Assembly (NCBI GenBank): GCA_050734915.1
Contig: JBOHUX010000100.1
Span: 1 to 8,740 of the forward strand
Direction of reading: 5' to 3'
Origin: JBOHUX01 sp050734915
GTDB lineage: Bacteria; Chloroflexota; Dormibacteria; Dormibacterales; Dormibacteraceae
Length of the DNA stretch: 8,740 nt
Part shown: one piece after another, positions 1 through 5,672 of the stretch
Numbering within the stretch: position 1 is the first letter of the stretch
Layout: the number at the start of each line of letters is the position of its first letter
The notes under the pieces: model-generated
The model's input: the letters and a program-made list of their open reading frames with translations, nothing else
What the model was told of the DNA's origin: nothing
The model's database searches: none
Program-made: the position numbers and the translations under genes

Positions 1-49
1 CGCGGAGCTTGCGCACGACCTGCTCCAGAGTGTGCTTCCTGCCCTTCAC
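1..49 (-). CDS. IS3-family transposase OrfA, N-terminal 16 codons (partial)
   Basis: Only the start of the gene is in the window; it runs off the left edge. Read on the minus strand from a GTG at 49-47 it encodes VKGRKHTLEQVVRKLR, which matches the usual opening of IS3-family OrfA proteins (M-K-x-K-R-H-x-x-E-Q-I-x-R-K-L-R), the first helix of their DNA-binding HTH. A textbook Shine-Dalgarno, AAGGAGG at 63-57, sits 7 nt upstream and fixes the start. In intact elements OrfA is fused to the DDE recombinase OrfB by programmed frameshifting; OrfB would lie outside the window. Identification rests on 16 residues plus the terminal-repeat-like sequence just upstream, so the family call is likely but the subgroup is not resolved. 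Confidence 0.7.
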   Translation of the reverse strand, partial: MKGRKHTLEQVVRKLR

Positions 50-118
50 TTCGGTTCCTCCTTGCCCTCTCGGGCGATGATGGAACCTCATATCAGATGG
101 ACCAGTTCTAGGGGGTCA
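1..118 (-). mobile_element. Left end of an IS3-family insertion sequence (partial)
   Basis: Upstream of the OrfA start the minus strand reads TGACCCCCTAGAACTGGTCC from position 118 inward. This has the 5'-TG terminus and the C-run followed by AACTGG that are typical of IS3-family terminal inverted repeats. The distance from this end to the OrfA start (about 70 bp) is normal for the family. The exact tip is ambiguous: TG dinucleotides at 123 or 125 could also be the terminus. The right end, target duplication and most of the element lie outside the window, so completeness and activity cannot be judged. Confidence 0.6.
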
Positions 119-135
119 GGTCACACGGACCTGAC
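115..135. repeat. Perfect 8-bp inverted repeat at the IS boundary
   Basis: GTCAGGTC (115-122) and GACCTGAC (128-135) are perfect reverse complements separated by 5 nt. The repeat straddles the presumed tip of the IS element. It could be a hairpin into which the element inserted, part of the terminal repeat, or a terminator-like structure. No T-run follows on either strand. Confidence 0.55.
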
Positions 136-372
136 GGCCCAGCCGGGAGGGCAACCGAGCTCTTCGTCCGCTGGTTCAAGGCCAGAGGCAGCGCCGCCCA
201 CCAGCGGCCGACGACAAGGCGGTCAACGCGGTGACCGCTCGAGCGCGAGCGGTAGCGAGCCTGCTCAGCCACTCGGCTTCCTGGTCGGGCCGGACGCTGT
301 CCCACAGACTTCCCAAGGGACCTGTCTCGGCCACCAGCGACGAGCGTACTCGGAGGCCGACCGTCCCAGCTC
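136..372. other. Intergenic stretch with no recognisable gene
   Basis: Between the IS end and the stop of the LuxR-type gene I see no open frame with a credible start and ribosome binding site, no RNA gene and no convincing terminator. The open frames that cross it are Arg/Ser/Pro-rich translations of the kind produced by non-coding high-GC DNA. It may be decayed sequence flanking the insertion. Confidence 0.5.
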
Positions 373-918
373 TCAGAGCCGGTGTCCTCGCCAGACTCTG
401 AAAGCAAGCTGTACCGCTTCCACTGCGGCGCTCACAACGCAAAGAAGAAGGAGCACTTGAGCTGCACTGCCGAGGGGATATCGAGCCACCACTCTGAGGT
501 AGGTGGGACTCATCGAATAGGCGAGTATGACGACGCTCATCCCGAGCACCGCGATGACTGTCATGGCCCAGGACCACCAGCTTTGGGGGAGCGCAGGGGG
601 CCACCTTGTGGGCAGACGTCGCGGCAGCTTGGTCGCCCCCACCCCGATCCTTCGATACGCCGGTTCGGATCGCCTCCGCTGGGATGCCCACAAGGCAATC
701 GCCTCAGCTCTGGTGTGGATCCGGTTCCTTTCGTAGAGTCGCTCCAGGTAGGTGCCCACCGTCCGCTCCGAGAGCCCCAGTCGCACCGCCACCTGCTTGT
801 TGGAGAGCCCGTCGGCCAGCATCCTAAGGATCTCCTCTTCCCTTGGAGTCACCCGCAGTTCGCTCGGGGGTCCCGACGCTACGTCCAGATGCGCCAGGCG
901 AGCCATCGCGGGAGACAT
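373..918 (-). CDS. LuxR-type HTH regulator with two C-terminal membrane helices
   Basis: The protein (181 aa from ATG 918) has a GerE/LuxR helix-turn-helix at residues 21-82: LRVTPREEEILRMLADGLSN, followed by KQVAVRLGLSERTVGTYLER, the usual scanning and recognition helices. There is no receiver, PAS or autoinducer-binding domain. After a basic linker (80-110) come two hydrophobic segments at about 117-136 and 153-173, so the DNA-binding domain is probably anchored to the inner face of the membrane by its C-terminus. The frame stays open to a GTG at 948, but neither start has a clean Shine-Dalgarno; ATG 918 is chosen because it leaves the 929-946 palindrome non-coding, and ATG 906 is possible. 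It is divergent from the 205-aa secreted protein and is the natural candidate to bind the palindromes shared with the exporter operon. That regulatory role is inferred. Confidence 0.85.
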   Translation of the reverse strand: MSPAMARLAHLDVASGPPSELRVTPREEEILRMLADGLSNKQVAVRLGLSERTVGTYLERLYERNRIHTRAEAIALWASQRRRSEPAYRRIGVGATKLPRRLPTRWPPALPQSWWSWAMTVIAVLGMSVVILAYSMSPTYLRVVARYPLGSAAQVLLLLCVVSAAVEAVQLAFRVWRGHRL

Positions 919-928
919 TCTAAGGCCT

Positions 929-946
929 GCCAGGCGATGACCAGGC
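929..946. promoter_or_regulatory. Operator-like palindrome A (LuxR side)
   Basis: GCCAGGCGATGACCAGGC matches 15 of 18 bases of the palindrome at 5673-5690, including the central GGCGATGACC. It lies immediately upstream of the chosen ATG of the LuxR-type gene and 38 bp (centre to centre) from palindrome B. Its position suggests feedback on the regulator's own gene, which is inference. Confidence 0.5.
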
Positions 947-966
947 ACGTGCTCGGGACCATGCTG

Positions 967-984
967 GTCGGGCGATCACCCGAC
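967..984. promoter_or_regulatory. Operator-like palindrome B (distal site for the 205-aa gene)
   Basis: GTCGGGCGATCACCCGAC has perfect 6-bp arms (GTCGGG/CCCGAC) around a near-symmetric centre. It matches 16 of 18 bases of the site at 5673-5690 and 15 of 18 of the site at 5642-5659. The centre-to-centre distance to palindrome C is 32 bp, close to the 31 bp between the two sites upstream of the exporter operon. Confidence 0.65.
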
Positions 985-1000
985 CTGGCGACCCTCGACC

Positions 1001-1014
1001 GTCGGTTACCCGAC
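1001..1014. promoter_or_regulatory. Operator-like palindrome C abutting the -35 box
   Basis: GTCGGTTACCCGAC has 5-bp arms GTCGG/CCGAC with a centre 4 bases shorter than the other copies. Its last base touches a TTGACG -35-like box at 1015-1020, the same geometry as the 5642-5659 site. That position fits a class II activator contacting RNA polymerase. Confidence 0.55.
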
Positions 1015-1044
1015 TTGACGACTGCCGGGCCCCTCTGCGAGATT
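1015..1044 (+). promoter_or_regulatory. Candidate promoter of the 205-aa secreted protein gene
   Basis: TTGACG (1015-1020, 5 of 6 to the sigma70 -35 consensus) is followed after 18 nt by GAGATT (1039-1044), a poor -10. A weak -10 with an activator site abutting the -35 is typical of an activator-dependent promoter. Predicted transcription start is near 1051, leaving a leader of about 37 nt before the ATG at 1088. Confidence 0.4.
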
Positions 1045-1087
1045 CGCGGGCGCCCACACCCCGATCTCGGGTTTCGAGGGGACTGAC

Positions 1088-1705
1088 ATGACCCAGCTCC
1101 GCCGACTTCTTTCAGCGCTCTGCCTGGCGGCCACAGCGAGCGGCGCCCTGCCCCTTGCCGTCGACGCGAACATGGGACCGACGATGCAGTGGGGGGATCC
1201 TCTGGGAATCGGAGCCGAGCCGCTTAAGCTCGGGCAGCTGTCCATGGACCACTCCCACCAGTGCGCGGATGGGAGCCGACGCCGATGTGAGGTCGAGGAC
1301 ATCCTGCGAGTCCCCGAACACTACGAGGTCACGCACAAGCCGCCGCCGAACACACCCGTCTACGCGATGACTGGTTTGGCGTGCGGGAGACATTACGGCT
1401 GGCCAAGTTACGAAGTCGATGACCACAACTATTTGGGCCAGGTCATCACTCGGGTGACGCTCTCTGGGGAGGACTGGTGGGACGGATGCACCTCTGGCTG
1501 GGCTTGGACCAGTCTGAGTTGCTCGGCCGCCCCTGGCTATAGCTGTGGGGCGGGAGCGTGGGGTAGCTTCTGGGATCCTGGGCTCGGGGCTGCAACCGCG
1601 TGGGGGAACCAGCCGACTACGAGTTCATGCTGTCGCACGACGTGGTATCTGAGGATGGACATCTACCCAGGAGGGAGTTTGCGCAGGCGATACTCGACAT
1701 CCTGA
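1088..1705 (+). CDS. Secreted Cys/Trp-rich protein of unknown function
   Basis: This 205-aa protein has no family I recognise. It begins with a Sec-type signal peptide (residues 1-27: RR at 5-6, hydrophobic core to about 24, likely cleavage near AVDA). The mature part carries eight cysteines (59, 67, 99, 134, 145, 153, 181, 182) and ten tryptophans, most in the C-terminal half (for example GEDWWDGCTSGWAW at 127-140), suggesting a disulfide-stabilised extracellular domain. It ends with a basic tail (SLRRRYSTS). The start is supported by GAGGGG at 1076-1081, 6 nt upstream. Its control region carries the same palindromes as the exporter operon that converges on it, so it is probably co-regulated and may be an exported effector, toxin-like protein or structural partner. 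Those roles are guesses. Confidence 0.8.
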   Translation: MTQLRRLLSALCLAATASGALPLAVDANMGPTMQWGDPLGIGAEPLKLGQLSMDHSHQCADGSRRRCEVEDILRVPEHYEVTHKPPPNTPVYAMTGLACGRHYGWPSYEVDDHNYLGQVITRVTLSGEDWWDGCTSGWAWTSLSCSAAPGYSCGAGAWGSFWDPGLGAATAWGNQPTTSSCCRTTWYLRMDIYPGGSLRRRYSTS

Positions 1706-1782
1706 GGCCTCATCGGCCTTGTGCCTCCGCTCACCCCGCGCTCGTTGCCAGTATCGCTGAGATCGACAACATCGACGAAAGA

Positions 1783-2979
1783 TCAGTATCGAATCGCCCT
1801 TATGACGTCGATCTTGGTGGCTTGGCGGGCGGGAACCACGCCGACCACCGCCCCTAGAGTCACCGAGATGGCCAATCCGACCAGCGCCGCCTGAGTGGGA
1901 AATGTGCTGGTGACGATCTCCCCAGGGGCGATACTCGAGAGGACGGTCGGGACCAACAGCGTCGTCAGCAGCGCAAGGCCCACACCGGCGAGGCCTGCCA
2001 TGACGGTCGTTGACATCGTTTCGGCAAGAACGATCACGAAGATACTCCGGATGGACGCTCCAAACGCGCGACGGATTCCGAACTCGTGCACCCGGTCCCT
2101 GACGCTCGCGAGACCAAGGTTGAGCAGACCCATGCCTCCTGTCAGGAGTGACACGCCCGCGATCCCGGCCAGCACCACCTGGATCACTTGGAGACCGGAC
2201 TGCAAAGTATCGATGCCGTCGATCCTCTGAATCGTGACCCCGTCGCTCCCGGCCCACGCGGAAAGATCATGCTTCATGACAGCGATGAGGGTATCGGACT
2301 TGTCGGGGGAGATGCGCGCTACGTAAGAGAACGAAATGGATGCTCCCGAGGGGGCACCCCACCGCTCCAGCACCGCCGCGGGGAGGTAGATCGAGCTGTC
2401 CTCCGTGCTTGTCGAAGCGACTACTCCGGCCACGACGGCCTTCACCGGGATCGACGTGCCCAGCCAGAGGCGGGCCCCCACGGCCGTGGCGGGATCCAGC
2501 CCCAGATGCCCCGCGGCCGTGGAGTTGAGCACGACGATCGGCGCTAGCATCCGCGAATCGCCGTCGTCCAACCATCGCCCGACTGCCATGTTCATCAGCC
2601 TGACGGCGGCGAGAGAGGGATAGACGCCCTTGAGAAGAACCCCCGCGTTGTGATCTCGGTAACGTGCCGCAGCAGAGACTGTCTCCATCGGAGAGGCATC
2701 CCCGACGCCATAGCGCCGCATGCGACCATCGAGCATCTCACGTAAGCTGGCTGGGCCAAGACGGACAGGCACGCGGGGGAAGGCGATGTTCACTGTTGCT
2801 GGGCGCCCCAGAGTCCGCTCCAGACCCGCGGCGAGGGTGGCTTGTCCGATCTCGCCGGCGCTGACCACGACGGTCACGGACCAGACGCCGATTACGACAC
2901 TGATCATGGCGAGCAGGGTTCGCGTCCGGTTGGCGCTGATCTCTTCAAGGGCGGCGACGAGCCAGACGGCGAGTCTCAC
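1783..2979 (-). CDS. MacB/FtsX-type ABC transporter permease
   Basis: The 398-aa protein is the membrane subunit of a mechanotransmission-type exporter. TM1 lies at about 22-42, followed by a roughly 220-residue extracytoplasmic MacB-type core domain (about 43-262) and three C-terminal TMs (about 265-290, 315-345, 364-383) forming the FtsX domain. Diagnostic signatures are GGMGLLNLGLASVRDRVHEF at 281-300, followed by GIRRAFGAS, and the terminal PARQATKIDVIRAIRY, equivalent to the PARRAAxLDPIEALRYE of MacB. It starts at GTG 2979, overlapping the ATPase stop by 4 bases (GTGA), so translation is coupled. The ATPase is separate, unlike the fused E. coli MacB. The substrate is not stated by the sequence; the secreted proteins of this locus are the obvious candidates. 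Confidence 0.92.
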   Translation of the reverse strand: MRLAVWLVAALEEISANRTRTLLAMISVVIGVWSVTVVVSAGEIGQATLAAGLERTLGRPATVNIAFPRVPVRLGPASLREMLDGRMRRYGVGDASPMETVSAAARYRDHNAGVLLKGVYPSLAAVRLMNMAVGRWLDDGDSRMLAPIVVLNSTAAGHLGLDPATAVGARLWLGTSIPVKAVVAGVVASTSTEDSSIYLPAAVLERWGAPSGASISFSYVARISPDKSDTLIAVMKHDLSAWAGSDGVTIQRIDGIDTLQSGLQVIQVVLAGIAGVSLLTGGMGLLNLGLASVRDRVHEFGIRRAFGASIRSIFVIVLAETMSTTVMAGLAGVGLALLTTLLVPTVLSSIAPGEIVTSTFPTQAALVGLAISVTLGAVVGVVPARQATKIDVIRAIRY

Positions 2980-3656
2980 GCTGGGAGTGGGGCCAGCACG
3001 CCGTCCCTGAGCACGAGCACCCGGTCGGCTCGGGCCGCGACCTCAGCGTCGTGGGTGATCAAGATGAGTGACCTTCGCCGCCGTCGGACGAGCCCGAAAA
3101 GCAAATCCAGAACGTCCCGTCCAGTGTCTACGTCCAAGGAGCCGGTCGGTTCGTCGGCGAGGATATAATGAGGATCCCGGCATAGACTTCTGGCGATGGC
3201 AACTCGCTGCTGCTCCCCCCCGGAGAGCCTGGCAGGCAGGGAATCGAGGCGGTGCCCAAGCCCGACATCCGCCAGCAATCGCGAGGCAACCTTCGTTCGC
3301 GTTCGGAACTCTCCCGGTGGCGCATGGTAGAGCGGAGCCGCGACGTTGGCCAGGGCCGTTCGATTTTGAAGCAGGAAGAAGTTCTGGAAGATGAACCCGA
3401 AGTGAGACCCCCTGAGTACCGCGAGGCGCCGATCCGCCAGCTTCAGGACATCGGTCCCCCCGAGCGTGTAATCACCGCAGTCAGGACGATCCAGAAGGCC
3501 GACGACATTCAGCAGCGTGGTCTTCCCCGACCCCGACCGTCCCAGAACGGCCAGCGACTCTCCAAGCCGGATCTCAAGATCCAAGCCCCGCAGGATCTCA
3601 AGCCATTCACCGGAGGGCAGTCGCACCCTCTTGCGGATGTTCCGGAGCGCGATCAT
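2976..3656 (-). CDS. MacB/LolD-type ABC transporter ATP-binding protein
   Basis: This 226-aa protein is a complete nucleotide-binding domain of the MacB/LolD/FtsE type that powers the adjacent permease. Visible motifs are Walker A GRSGSGKT (39-46), Q-loop Gln91 in FIFQNFFLL, ABC signature LSGGEQQ (144-150), Walker B YILADEP with catalytic Glu169, D-loop GSLD, and the switch His202 in ITHD. All catalytic residues are intact and the length is normal. The ATG overlaps the stop of the adaptor gene by 4 bases (ATGA), and its own stop overlaps the permease start (GTGA), so the three subunits are translationally coupled. Two copies should pair with a permease dimer at the cytoplasmic face. Confidence 0.95.
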   Translation of the reverse strand: MIALRNIRKRVRLPSGEWLEILRGLDLEIRLGESLAVLGRSGSGKTTLLNVVGLLDRPDCGDYTLGGTDVLKLADRRLAVLRGSHFGFIFQNFFLLQNRTALANVAAPLYHAPPGEFRTRTKVASRLLADVGLGHRLDSLPARLSGGEQQRVAIARSLCRDPHYILADEPTGSLDVDTGRDVLDLLFGLVRRRRRSLILITHDAEVAARADRVLVLRDGVLAPLPA

Positions 3657-4567
3657 GGCGAATGGGACCCGCCGACCAGTGGGTTGGGGAAGATCGAAGG
3701 CGGGAGATCGAGAATCTTGTCACCCTGTTGCAGCCCCTCCAGGACCTGCACGTGAATGCCATCGGTGAGCCCGAGACGGACGAGGCGCGTCTCCCGTCGT
3801 CCATCTGCCCCCACAAGAGTCACGTAGCCGCTTTCGGCCGACCCCTCCACCGCGGTGACTGGGATGATCAAGGCATCCTTCGCAACGCCAGTCGTGGCGG
3901 CAAGCAGACAGCGTATCCCAGCGAAGACACGGGTTCCGGGGGGGATCCGACACCTCAGCTGCACTGGCTGTGATGTCGCATCGCTCGACGACAATCCTCC
4001 CGCACCGGGTAGACCAAGAGAGAGGACAGGGCAGTTGAACGGCGCCGGTCCCTTTTCTATCTGGACGAGCACCTGGGACGGCCTCTCACCATAGAAGCGA
4101 TACAGGAGAGAGGGATCCACAGTCGCCACGGCGTCAAAGGTGTCCGGCTCGAACTGAGCGATCACCATCCCGATCGTCACGGCCTGACCGGGAATGACAT
4201 CGAACCCCGCGACAGCTCCACTCGCGGGAGCAGCCACGGAGGTCGTTCCGATGGAAGCGCCGGCTGCCCGTATCGACATGATCCGCTCGCCCTGGTTCGC
4301 GTGGTTGGCCGCCGTCTTCGATAGCGAGTCAACGATTCCTGCCACGGTCGCCTTCACGGCGATGGGCGGCTCGCGTACGATCACGCCCTCAAGGACCACC
4401 ACACTGCGAATGTCCCCCCTTGCCACGGCCACCGGTTCCGGGACCAGCCCAGGGGAGCCGCTCGACACTGAAGCGGCGCTACCATCACATCCAGAACTGA
4501 ACATCAAGGCAGCGGCCAAGGGCAACAAGCGCAGCGCAGGGGCGCCCGGCCGTGTTCTGAACCGCAA
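3653..4567 (-). CDS. MacA-like adaptor (membrane fusion protein), hairpin-less
   Basis: The 304-aa adaptor begins with an export signal (MRFRTRPGAPALRLLPLAAA) ending in FSSGC, so Cys27 may be lipidated, although the -3 residue is Ser rather than Leu. Lipoyl-like half-motifs occur at about 68-100 (VKATVAGIVDSL) and 109-140 (VAAPASGAVAGFDVIPGQAV), then a beta-barrel and a membrane-proximal domain (ALIIPVTAV at 232-240, QVLEGLQQGDKIL at 274-286). Only about ten residues join the lipoyl halves, so the long alpha-helical hairpin that MacA uses to dock TolC is missing. That suggests an exporter working without an outer-membrane channel, or with another partner. The start is TTG immediately after the upstream stop (TAG-TTG); the next Met lies inside the signal sequence. 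It is coupled to the ATPase by an ATGA overlap. Confidence 0.85.
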   Translation of the reverse strand: MRFRTRPGAPALRLLPLAAALMFSSGCDGSAASVSSGSPGLVPEPVAVARGDIRSVVVLEGVIVREPPIAVKATVAGIVDSLSKTAANHANQGERIMSIRAAGASIGTTSVAAPASGAVAGFDVIPGQAVTIGMVIAQFEPDTFDAVATVDPSLLYRFYGERPSQVLVQIEKGPAPFNCPVLSLGLPGAGGLSSSDATSQPVQLRCRIPPGTRVFAGIRCLLAATTGVAKDALIIPVTAVEGSAESGYVTLVGADGRRETRLVRLGLTDGIHVQVLEGLQQGDKILDLPPSIFPNPLVGGSHSP

Positions 4568-5080
4568 CTAAGGGGAAATGCCCTGGCAGTTCAGGTGAAC
4601 GAATTGCTGCAGAGCGCTGACGTCCCCCAGTTCAGCTCTTTGTACGATGGCATCGTACATCTGCCGCGTCGCTTCGTCCGTCCCCGTGAAGAGCGGCCAT
4701 CGACGCATATCTCTGAAGACGGCTTCGCTCGCCGACATCGTCGAAGTGTCGTGCGCGCCATAGGCGGCCAGCCAGTGCATGTACCACTTGCATTGCGCTT
4801 GCGCCTGGACGCCCTCGATGAAGAATCCAGTCTGATAGTGGGAGCCGGGCTGGGGGCGAAGCTTTGAGTCGTCGAATTGACTTCCCGGGGGCAGGGGTGT
4901 TTCGCGCTCGGCCTTGGCCAGAAGCTGAACACTCTTGCTCATGTCTTCGTAGGCTGACGACCCGCTCCCGCATGTCGATAGCGCCGCGGCGGCGACGGCG
5001 CAGGCGAGGACGGTACCGAGTCTCATCTTGGCGCTGGCCGAAGTCAGGCCCTTCAAGGCTGGCGAGAGCTCGTTCTTCAT
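4568..5080 (-). CDS. Predicted lipoprotein of unknown function
   Basis: The 170-aa product has a basic N-region, a hydrophobic segment (about 22-35) and a lipobox-like ALSTC, so Cys37 is the probable lipidation site (Thr at -1 is atypical). The mature part is soluble and mixed helical, with two further cysteines (97 and 165) that could form a disulfide, and a Trp/Tyr-rich patch CKWYMHWLAAYGAHD at 97-111. I do not recognise the family. The ATG at 5080 follows GAGGA with about 6 nt spacing. It is the second gene of the exporter operon, separated from the first by a strong hairpin and directly abutting the adaptor start. A surface-anchored lipoprotein here could be an export accessory, an immunity protein or a receptor for the small secreted product; none of these is proven. 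Confidence 0.8.
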   Translation of the reverse strand: MKNELSPALKGLTSASAKMRLGTVLACAVAAAALSTCGSGSSAYEDMSKSVQLLAKAERETPLPPGSQFDDSKLRPQPGSHYQTGFFIEGVQAQAQCKWYMHWLAAYGAHDTSTMSASEAVFRDMRRWPLFTGTDEATRQMYDAIVQRAELGDVSALQQFVHLNCQGISP

Positions 5081-5115
5081 TGTGGATCCTCGCTGAGGGG
5101 TGTTACTCCCCGGCC

Positions 5116-5141
5116 GCCGGGGGCCTCGCGAGACCCCCGGC
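5116..5141 (-). terminator. Strong intercistronic stem-loop, probable attenuator
   Basis: On the minus strand GCCGGGGG pairs perfectly with CCCCCGGC around a 10-nt centre that itself can pair mostly (TCTCGCGAGG). The stem begins 17 nt after the stop of the small secreted protein and ends before the lipoprotein start. No U-run follows, so it is not a canonical complete terminator. A hairpin directly after the structural gene would raise transcript level or stability of that first gene relative to the transporter genes, as is common in peptide-export operons. Confidence 0.6.
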
Positions 5142-5158
5142 GATTCTAGACCGAAGAC

Positions 5159-5560
5159 TCAGCTCCTGACGTTCGCACTCCAGCTCGTGGAGTTCCAATA
5201 GTCCCAAGCCCAATCCCTGTGGGCCGAGAAGTAGTAACAGCTGTATTGAGGAAGGTGCCCGACGTTGTGGATGCTCCAGTCGTTGTCTCTGATCGTCGTC
5301 GGGGAGGAACGGGGGCCGCCGACAGTGACACGGTAACTCATGTAGAGCGTGGATCCTCCCGGCCAGCCCGTCACAGCGACCTGCGGGCCTCCACCGTAGC
5401 TGTTGACACAATGCTGGCTTGTGTAGTCGGACCAAGAACCATCGTTCCCGACGACTCCAACGACCCCCGCCCAGCTCGCGAGGGCCGGAAGGCTGCTGAC
5501 TCCCAAGGCCCCGAGCGCGAGGAGCGCAGCCAGAGCCATTCGAGCCTCGCTGATACGCAC
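5159..5560 (-). CDS. Small secreted Trp/Tyr-rich protein with two cysteines
   Basis: The product has 133 aa from the GTG at 5560. The frame is open further upstream to 5608, but GGAGGAGG at 5575-5568 sits exactly 7 nt before this GTG and decides the start. Residues 1-28 form a signal peptide (VRISEARMALAALLALGALG, then VSSLPALA, cleavage after ALA). The mature chain of about 105 aa is Gly/Ser/Trp/Tyr-rich, with seven or more Trp clustered at the C-terminus (DWAWDYWNSTSW, 116-127) and only Cys51 and Cys108, which could form one disulfide. I do not recognise the family. As first gene of an operon with a lipoprotein and a three-part exporter, separated from them by a hairpin and preceded by shared palindromes, it is the best candidate for an exported effector or bacteriocin-like peptide. 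That role is inference. Confidence 0.8.
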   Translation of the reverse strand: MRISEARMALAALLALGALGVSSLPALASWAGVVGVVGNDGSWSDYTSQHCVNSYGGGPQVAVTGWPGGSTLYMSYRVTVGGPRSSPTTIRDNDWSIHNVGHLPQYSCYYFSAHRDWAWDYWNSTSWSANVRS

Positions 5561-5567
5561 CTGTGCA

Positions 5568-5575
5568 CCTCCTCC
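5568..5575 (-). promoter_or_regulatory. Strong Shine-Dalgarno fixing the GTG start at 5560
   Basis: GGAGGAGG on the minus strand with 7-nt spacing to GTG. It is the best ribosome binding site in the window together with that of the IS OrfA, predicting high translation of the small secreted protein and excluding the longer 149-aa reading. Confidence 0.8.
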
Positions 5576-5611
5576 ATGAATGAGCGGTCCAGTGGCGTTG
5601 ATGTGCAATCA

Positions 5612-5641
5612 AGTAGAATCGGCGCGGCCGTCGACCGACAA
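5612..5641 (-). promoter_or_regulatory. Candidate promoter of the exporter operon
   Basis: Minus-strand TTGTCG (5641-5636) and TCTACT (5617-5612) are separated by 18 nt; each matches 4 of 6 sigma70 consensus bases. The -35 directly abuts the palindrome at 5642-5659, exactly as in the promoter at 1015-1044, which also has an 18-nt spacer. The expected start near 5605 leaves a leader of about 45 nt. Confidence 0.5.
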
Positions 5642-5659
5642 GTCGGCCGATGGCCCGAC
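5642..5659. promoter_or_regulatory. Operator-like palindrome D abutting the exporter-operon -35
   Basis: GTCGGCCGATGGCCCGAC is an imperfect 18-bp palindrome (arms GTCGG/CCGAC) matching palindrome B at 15 of 18 bases. It touches the -35-like box at 5641-5636. Confidence 0.6.
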
Positions 5660-5672
5660 GCGGGTACCGCAT

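Noticed and set aside
176..691. A 171-aa minus-strand frame overlapping the 3' half of the LuxR-type gene
   Set aside because: It has no ribosome binding site and random-looking Arg/Ser composition, and overlaps a well-supported gene in another frame.
373..948. A quorum-sensing LuxR/LuxI pair
   Set aside because: No autoinducer-binding domain and no LuxI-like synthase in the window; the protein is HTH plus membrane helices only.
382..1086. A 234-aa plus-strand open frame opposite the LuxR-type gene
   Set aside because: The minus strand encodes a clear LuxR HTH there; the plus-strand translation is low-complexity Arg/His/Pro/Ser sequence and runs through the palindromes.
1705..1719. Terminator between the convergent genes (AGGCC-TCATC-GGCCT)
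   Set aside because: A 5-bp stem with only two T residues after it is too weak to call, although a terminator is expected somewhere in 1706-1782.
5159..5560. Identity as a lactococcin 972-type bacteriocin
   Set aside because: Similar size, signal peptide and aromatic C-terminus, but no convincing alignment of the family pattern and the presence of two cysteines; left as unknown.
5159..5608. The longer 149-aa start for the small secreted protein
   Set aside because: The added 16 residues lie over the strong Shine-Dalgarno GGAGGAGG and the leader; the GTG at 5560 has ideal spacing and yields a normal signal peptide.
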